NCBI GenBank assembly: GCA_023548195.1
Contig: JAJHZJ010000252.1
Location: 5,764,242 to 5,828,241 of the forward strand
Source of the DNA: Bettongia penicillata ogilbyi
Taxonomy: Eukaryota > Chordata > Mammalia > Diprotodontia > Potoroidae
Direction of reading: 5' to 3'
Length of the DNA: 64,000 nt
Below the pieces are notes generated by a model. That model was not told the DNA's origin. It was given only the letters and a program-made list of their open reading frames with translations, and ran no database searches. Position numbers and translations under genes: made by a program. Each line of letters opens with the position of its first letter. Position 1 is the stretch's first letter. This document shows positions 58,976-64,000 of this stretch, in pieces.

Positions 58976-60650
58976 ACTAGTTTTGGGGCAGAGACCAATT
59001 CCAGTTAAATTGCTTTGCATTACTTAGGTCTCCTTTGATGATTGATCTTAGAAAAATAAGTACAAGTATTGCTAGCACTAGTGTCAATTAACTTAAGATA
59101 GCCCAAATTATGTTGGCCATGATAGGACTCTTTTGGACCAGTCTTAAAACCAAGTTAAGTTTAAAGGCCAACAAAACATCTAGCCAGAAGTGGGAATGCT
59201 TCATCTTGGGCTTGCTGAAATGGCCGAAGGAGAACAAAAGGCTCACAAAGCATCTTCAGCACCACCCCAGTACTGGCTAACTCCCTCTATCCCAAGGGCT
59301 CCAGCCGATCCTTCCCTTTCACTCCCTCTGCCTATTCCTCACCTCCTTCCTTCTTCCGCCCTCCCTTAAAGGCTTTGATCTGGGGAGGATGATTGCACCT
59401 AGCCATTACCTCTTCCCTCCTCACTTTCCCTTACCTGCTGTAGCCCAGAGGAGGATAACTTTGTTCAGCCTCCCTGGCCTCCTCCCCCTTTCCCCTCCTT
59501 GCTTTCCCTTAAGTGCTCTGGTCTTGAGGAGGACAGTTACAATTCACTTATAGACAAGAGGCCGAAACCTATTTCTGCGAGGCCTATCCCTTTAAGATAG
59601 TCAGAAACTTCAGGGTCCCAAGGCTCCCCACCCCTCCAAGGACGGTAGGGGTGCTATGAGCAAAGGTTGCTGGATCCACCCTTATTCTGTTGGGTCTTGA
59701 ATTCTTGCAACCTCCTTATCTTGGAATAATAATAGCCAATTCATGATTGGGATTTCTAACAAACTCTCTCTGTTGTTAATTGTGAGCTCTGTTTGTATAT
59801 GTCCCATCATAAACTGTCAATTTGCTGTTAGTGTACATCTCTTTCTGTATCGGGTGCTGTGAATGAGTCTGTTATCTTGTAAGATTTAAAATCCAGGCAG
59901 CCAGAGACATCTAAGGGCTGCAGCTAGGGAAACAAACAAACCAGACTTTAAAACTTTTCCTTGTTGTTCTGGTCTGGCCAACCTGGAATTACAATGGAAA
60001 GTTAGATTATTTTAGCTAAAATCATCTTAGCAGATTTCGTAGGTTGTGAGATTAATCATTAAAAAGTTTGGAAACTGATCATTTGAAATTACTGGAAAAG
60101 AAACTCCTAAGACTATAGGTAGCTCCAGGAGCTCACCTTGCTAAAACACCCCCTCCCAATACAGATTGCTTAGCATTCCTCACTCCCTCCCAGAGTTAAA
60201 AGAGTATCTCAGAATGGAAATTTTTAACAGCCACAAAAGTTCGTGTTAACCCCTCTCATTCCAGATCAAATTATAGAGAAGAGAATGCAGGAGAAATGTA
60301 GGAAAAACTTAAATCATCCTTCCCCAACTGGCTAAAGGAGGGGAGAGGTAGCAATTCAGAGACTGGCAGTGTTTATAACAGTCCTATACCCTTGGGCATC
60401 TTGTAACCCACTCTTCTAGGTAAAGTTTGGAAATGTCACCTAGGTCCTATACATTCTGCCCACTCTGTCCCAGCAGCTGCAAACTACCCCAGGCTTAGTA
60501 AATTCTGCAACTGTAGGGGAAAGTACAGGTGACTGGATCAGATCTGTGGTGAACATTCCCTAAGCCCTGCCTACAAGAATTATCATCACTGGGACACCAG
60601 CCTTCCTGCTCTTGGTAAACTTCACACTTTTCTGTTCCAGTGGCAAAAAA
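58976..60650 (+). other. Possible internal/leader region of the ERV-like unit
   Basis: From 59218 an ATG-started stretch reads a proline/serine-rich peptide, then stops. The whole is more C-rich than the surrounding intron. No gag, pol or env motif can be recognised, so the assignment rests on position alone. Confidence 0.25.
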
Positions 60651-61721
60651 AAAATGTATTTTATCTCTGTTTGTTCCATTTCTTAATTTGTAAAGGGAAA
60701 AATAATTATGTTTGTTTGTTACAGGATGGTAACATGCGTAACATAATGGCTGGCATATGTTACATACAATACTATTATTATCTCTCTCTAATATAATTGT
60801 TAACTTTGAAGTGGTTTTAATTACCAAAAGTAATAAGATCAATAATTTCTAGAAATGCAAATGATATCATCTGAAGTTATTGTTATGTTTTTCCTAAAAT
60901 TGTATTATATTTCTCAATTTCTCTTAGATTGTGAAGTTTAAGAGACCACTGTGAGATAAAAATGTTGTTAAAGCAATTTTTATTTGGATATTGCTGCATA
61001 TGAATTGGGTTTTAAAAAGGAAGTGATAAAATTAGAAAATTTTGATATGATAGCAGGTATTTCCATTTGAAATCTTGGCTATTATGAAAATATATGTGGT
61101 GGTATAAAGTTATAGTTTCCACATGTTATGCAAGGTGATTTAGAAGTGCATTGACCTAAAGTTCTTATAAAATTCTATGCAAAAGTTTCTGTGTTATAGA
61201 ATTCATATTGAGTAAATGAGAGTCCTTTAAAAAAATAGGGGTGTGACTTTTCAAGCCTGTTTCATCTAAAACATATATTTATGTACATTAATTTGAAGGT
61301 TTATGGACTATCTATGTGAAATGCCAGAATGTACTTCATTTCTACTTCATTTTTTAAGGAAAGTTGGATATTGTGATAAGATGAAATTAACTGGATATGT
61401 TCTTCTTGACTTATGGAAACTAAATCTCCTCTCCATTACAAATACTTTTTTGACAAATATCTTTTTGACCTTGCAATATCTTGAAATTCTGTAATAATTA
61501 AGAATTTAGTTTTGTTATAATACTTTGTGAATTTGTGTTACTTTACACCAATATAGTTAAATAAATTCTAATTTTAAAGGTTTAATTTTGCTTTAAGGAG
61601 GAAGAATAGTTGTCATTTTAAAGTTTCCAACTAATTTCCTTCATAAAAGTTTAGTGAACATCAGTATAAATTTTAAATTGTTTTTTAAAGAAGGGGAAAT
61701 ACTTTCAGAAGAAATGTTTTG
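60651..61721. other. Intronic, nothing recognised
   Basis: Very AT-rich sequence without exon or clear repeat. It could belong to the ERV-like unit. Confidence 0.4.
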
Positions 61722-61880
61722 AAAAATGATAACATTTCATATCATTTTGGGACTTTTAATAAGCACCAAGGCCTGAACTAATCAATCAGACTGTTTTGTT
61801 TTGCTCTAAAAATGCCTTTTCCTGTGTCAGCAGCTCTAAAGACGTGTTTATGACAGGATACCTACAAACAGAATGGTGGA
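61722..61880 (+). repeat. Second copy of the LTR-like start (partner 58331-58490)
   Basis: 'gacttttaataag', 'cctgaactaatcaatcagac', 'tttatgacaggatacctaca' and 'aacagaatggtgg' match the partner closely. Similarity stops just after 'gtggaattt'. Confidence 0.8.
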
Positions 61881-62423
61881 ATTTCCCTACTGAATGCTAC
61901 TTAAAAGGACAAGAAAATTCAGAGGGCAAATTTAAAAGTAGTAATTTTTATTTGCTTTTTTCTACAAGCATTTTTACTTTTGAATAGAAGCTATATTTAA
62001 GCTCATTGAGTATTGATTGGTATTTCTTCACTTATTTAATAATTTCAAGTATCCTCTTCTCCCTCATCCCCTCCTTTTCTTTTGCCATGTCTTATGTGAA
62101 TGTGAGTTTTCTGAAATTAAACAACTAAGTGGAAGCTGCTCTTGGTAAATCTACTGATATTAGGCTAATGAAGAGATTCATTTTGTCCTACCAGATCAGA
62201 AAATGATGACTTAGAAGCTAATAACTGATTATACATTTTAAAGGTAATTCTTCATAAATAAATTGTTTTTTGGATTGATTAAATGCCTGGTATATAACAG
62301 AAATTTATGTAAGTACCTCCCTCAAAATAAAATTTATGACAAGACAGGATTCAAAAACCATCCATCTAGGCTGTTTTGATGCAACGTGAGCCAACAAACA
62401 AGAGATGAAACCAGATAACCTTG
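61881..62423. other. Intronic, nothing recognised
   Basis: AT-rich; no exon. It lies between the repeat copy and the family 1 LTR. Confidence 0.4.
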
Positions 62424-62971
62424 TGTATCAGCAAGGACCCTGACATATGTAGAAGGGCCTGCTGCACAGATTCTTAGAACTCCTTTTCCAAAAGGAAAGC
62501 AACTTTTGAGGGATCAACAATCACTTCAAGCAAACACATATATCATTCATTTAGTTCAAGGGAAAAAGTCAGCACCCTGAACTTCGGAGAAAATACAAAC
62601 AGAAACAAAGATCAACCAACAGAAAGTGTTTCCAACTCTCTGACCATAAGCAATATATATATCACAGATCAACAGACAGATTCAACTGTCTGACCATACA
62701 TACATCATATTACCAGAGAAAGAAGCACCAACATCTGGGTTTTCAAAGGGGGTAGGGTGTGCTCCTTAGTGGCTGCCCACAGTCTAGTCTGGTGAAATAC
62801 ACACTCCCAAAGTAAAACCTCACCTGGGAGAATTTATACACTTTTCAGAGCCAGAGGGCATTATAACCCTTGAGAACCAGTGCATTAAAAATTCACAAAA
62901 GGTGTGGGCCTCCCCTAATCAAGCTTTCCTTAATAGGCTGGCCTATTAACGGATGAGGAAGATCTTTAACA
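62424..62971 (-). mobile_element. Solo LTR, family 1, copy 3, in XK sense orientation
   Basis: On the minus strand it opens 'tgttaaagatcttcctcatc' and runs colinear with copies 1 and 2 to 'ggtccttgctgatacaca'. A TATAAA lies in 'gtgtataaattctccc' (about 62836-62845). It sits only 117 bp below the exon 2 donor, in the same direction as XK transcription. This is the longest and least eroded of the three copies. Confidence 0.78.
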
Positions 62972-63088
62972 CTTTGGTTAACATTACACTTCATGAAGTA
63001 TGAATGAATAAGTTCTTCTAATGGTAAATGTAACAATTTGGAATGACTCCCACTTTATCCCAGAAGAAAAAACTTAAGATATACATAC

Positions 63089-63351
63089 TTCTCCCTATGG
63101 TGATCTCCTGCTGCAAGACGCTTATGTACAGCTGGAGGGTCAGCTGAGGTGCTGAACCCAAAAAAGCCTGGATCACCGATGCCCTGCTGAATGCTGACCT
63201 GTGGGTGCACAGCTTGCCTTCTGCTCTGCCCACTTCCTTTTCAATTTCTTCTGTGAGTCCATTTTTAGGAATCTGCTTCTTCTTGGTGATACTGACATAA
63301 GGCTCTTCAATTCTGCCAGCTTGAAAATATATGCAAAAGACTTCCACACAT
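63089..63351 (-). CDS. XK: XK exon 2 (internal coding exon)
   Basis: This 263 bp exon encodes about residues 82-170 of XK and is the same length as human exon 2. It begins with the last base of a split Arg codon after the acceptor ccatttccag, and ends with the first base of a split Ser codon before the donor GTATGT. The reading is [45 protein letters not shown], then [16 protein letters not shown] and [12 protein letters not shown], which is the XK-family signature. The charged stretch after [11 protein letters not shown] is cytoplasmic in the family and is the part of XK reported to contact VPS13A. Compared with human there are only scattered substitutions, such as Phe to Val beside the first Cys. 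Joining to exon 3 gives [12 protein letters not shown], in frame. Exon 1 is not in the window. Confidence 0.97.
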
Positions 63352-63464
63352 CTGGAAATGGAATCAAGATTTTTATTAGATGATTATTAATTCTGCTTTA
63401 TTTTTAGCCATCCTATCCACATTTCACCTGTATCTAGTATTCTTAGATTTACCAATGCGTCACA

Positions 63465-63670
63465 GTACAAGGACTAGATTTGGAGTTATAAGACCTGCAT
63501 TTCAGTCCTATTTCCACCATTATGTGGGTCTTTCTGGGTCTCAATTTCACTACCTGTAATATAGTGATACTAATACTTGCTTTCTCCGTAATGCAGGGTT
63601 GTCAAGAGGATCAAGTGAGATAATGAATGTGAAAACATGATGCAAATGTGAGAAATGGTACATTAGTTTA
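63465..63670 (+). repeat. MIR/THER1-type CORE-SINE in XK intron 1
   Basis: 'ggactagatttggagttata', 'ctgggtctcaatttcactac', 'gcagggttgtcaagaggatc', 'aagtgagataatgaatgtga'. Confidence 0.85.
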
Positions 63671-63699
63671 AGGGTGTGCTGGAGCCAGCTTCAACAGGC

Positions 63700-63860
63700 T
63701 AATGAAAATTGATTGTTAAATTTTCAATATTTTGAATATTAGCAAATGCTACAAATCAACGCTTGATTTATTGTTTTGCTGATTGTCTAGACCTAAGAAA
63801 GTAATGGAGGAAATGTTAATAATGCATATTAAACTTAAAGTGTATCATGCATATATGCTT
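63700..63860. repeat. hAT-like nonautonomous repeat, copy B of three
   Basis: 'aaaattgattgttaaatttt', 'agcaaatgctacaaatcaac', 'gctgattgtctagacctaag', 'gcatattaaacttaaagtgt' match copies A and C. Confidence 0.55.
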
Positions 63861-64000
63861 TTTTTCAGAGCTCACACCCCTTCTAGAGCCCAGTCCATAT
63901 ACCCAACTTTACCTTTTACTTTGATGTCATCTAATCCCCCTAAGGTCGGGCAGAGCACTCAGAACTGAAAAACAAAAGGAAATGAGGAGACGAAACTAAA

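Larger units (their letters stand above)
37960..63088 (-). other. XK: XK intron 2 (25.1 kb)
   Basis: The intron is bounded by a GTATGT donor (revcomp of 63083-63088) and an acceptor ending ttctcttacag (37960-37961 holds the AG). The split codon A|GT is restored on joining. The intron is full of transposon remnants listed separately. No conserved cassette exon was recognised inside it. Confidence 0.93.
63352..64000 (-). other. XK: XK intron 1, 3' part (runs off the right edge)
   Basis: This sequence lies upstream of exon 2 on the gene strand and carries its acceptor and pyrimidine-containing tract. It holds a MIR copy and a hAT-like repeat. No exon 1 sequence (the N-terminal membrane segment) is present before the window ends, so promoter and start codon are outside. 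Confidence 0.9.

Noticed and set aside
63018..63088. Continuation of the exon 2 reading frame past 63089
   Set aside because: It reads into intron 2 after the GTATGT donor and soon stops; human exon length and the in-frame join to exon 3 place the exon end at 63089.

Overview
This is a stretch of a vertebrate nuclear genome, almost certainly a marsupial. The evidence is its interspersed repeats. Most are CORE/MIR-type SINEs, tRNA-headed SINEs with the 'gcagtggatagagca' head, and SINEs whose 3' tail matches an RTE/BovB LINE. There are also 3' pieces of a marsupial-style L1, L2/MIR3 3' ends, CR1/L3 remnants, hAT and Tigger fossils, and several LTR copies. Base composition is AT-rich and protein coding is very sparse. 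I cannot name the species from the sequence alone.

The only host gene I can support is XK (Kell blood group complex subunit, an XK-family membrane protein), transcribed on the minus strand. Exon 2 is at 63089-63351 and exon 3 at 37139-37959. The splice sites are canonical, the codon phases match human XK, and intron 2 is 25.1 kb. Exon 1, with the start codon, lies beyond the right edge of the window. A repeat-poor 3.5-3.7 kb stretch below the stop codon is the probable 3' UTR, with candidate poly(A) signals near 33.7 and 34.7 kb.

Layout: 1-33.2 kb is intergenic sequence downstream of XK, packed with repeats and long purine microsatellites. 33.2-37.1 kb is the probable UTR and 37.1-38.0 kb is the terminal coding exon. 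38.0-63.1 kb is intron 2, which holds SINEs, an RTE LINE, a Tigger, several LTRs and an ERV-like region at 58.3-61.9 kb. 63.1-63.4 kb is exon 2, followed by the beginning of intron 1. In human the order is XK then CYBB in the same direction, so the left edge probably heads toward CYBB, but no CYBB exon is seen here.

I found no RNA gene, CRISPR array or new gene system. The most interesting signals are structural: a SINE cut twice by two different LTRs, an LTR in sense orientation about 120 bp below the exon 2 splice donor, a diverged local duplication at 2.3/3.7 kb, a two-unit higher-order microsatellite at 30.5-31.0 kb, an ERV-like unit inside intron 2, and a long polypyrimidine tract (on the sense strand) upstream of the last exon. 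Repeat family names are from recognition by eye, not from a database search.
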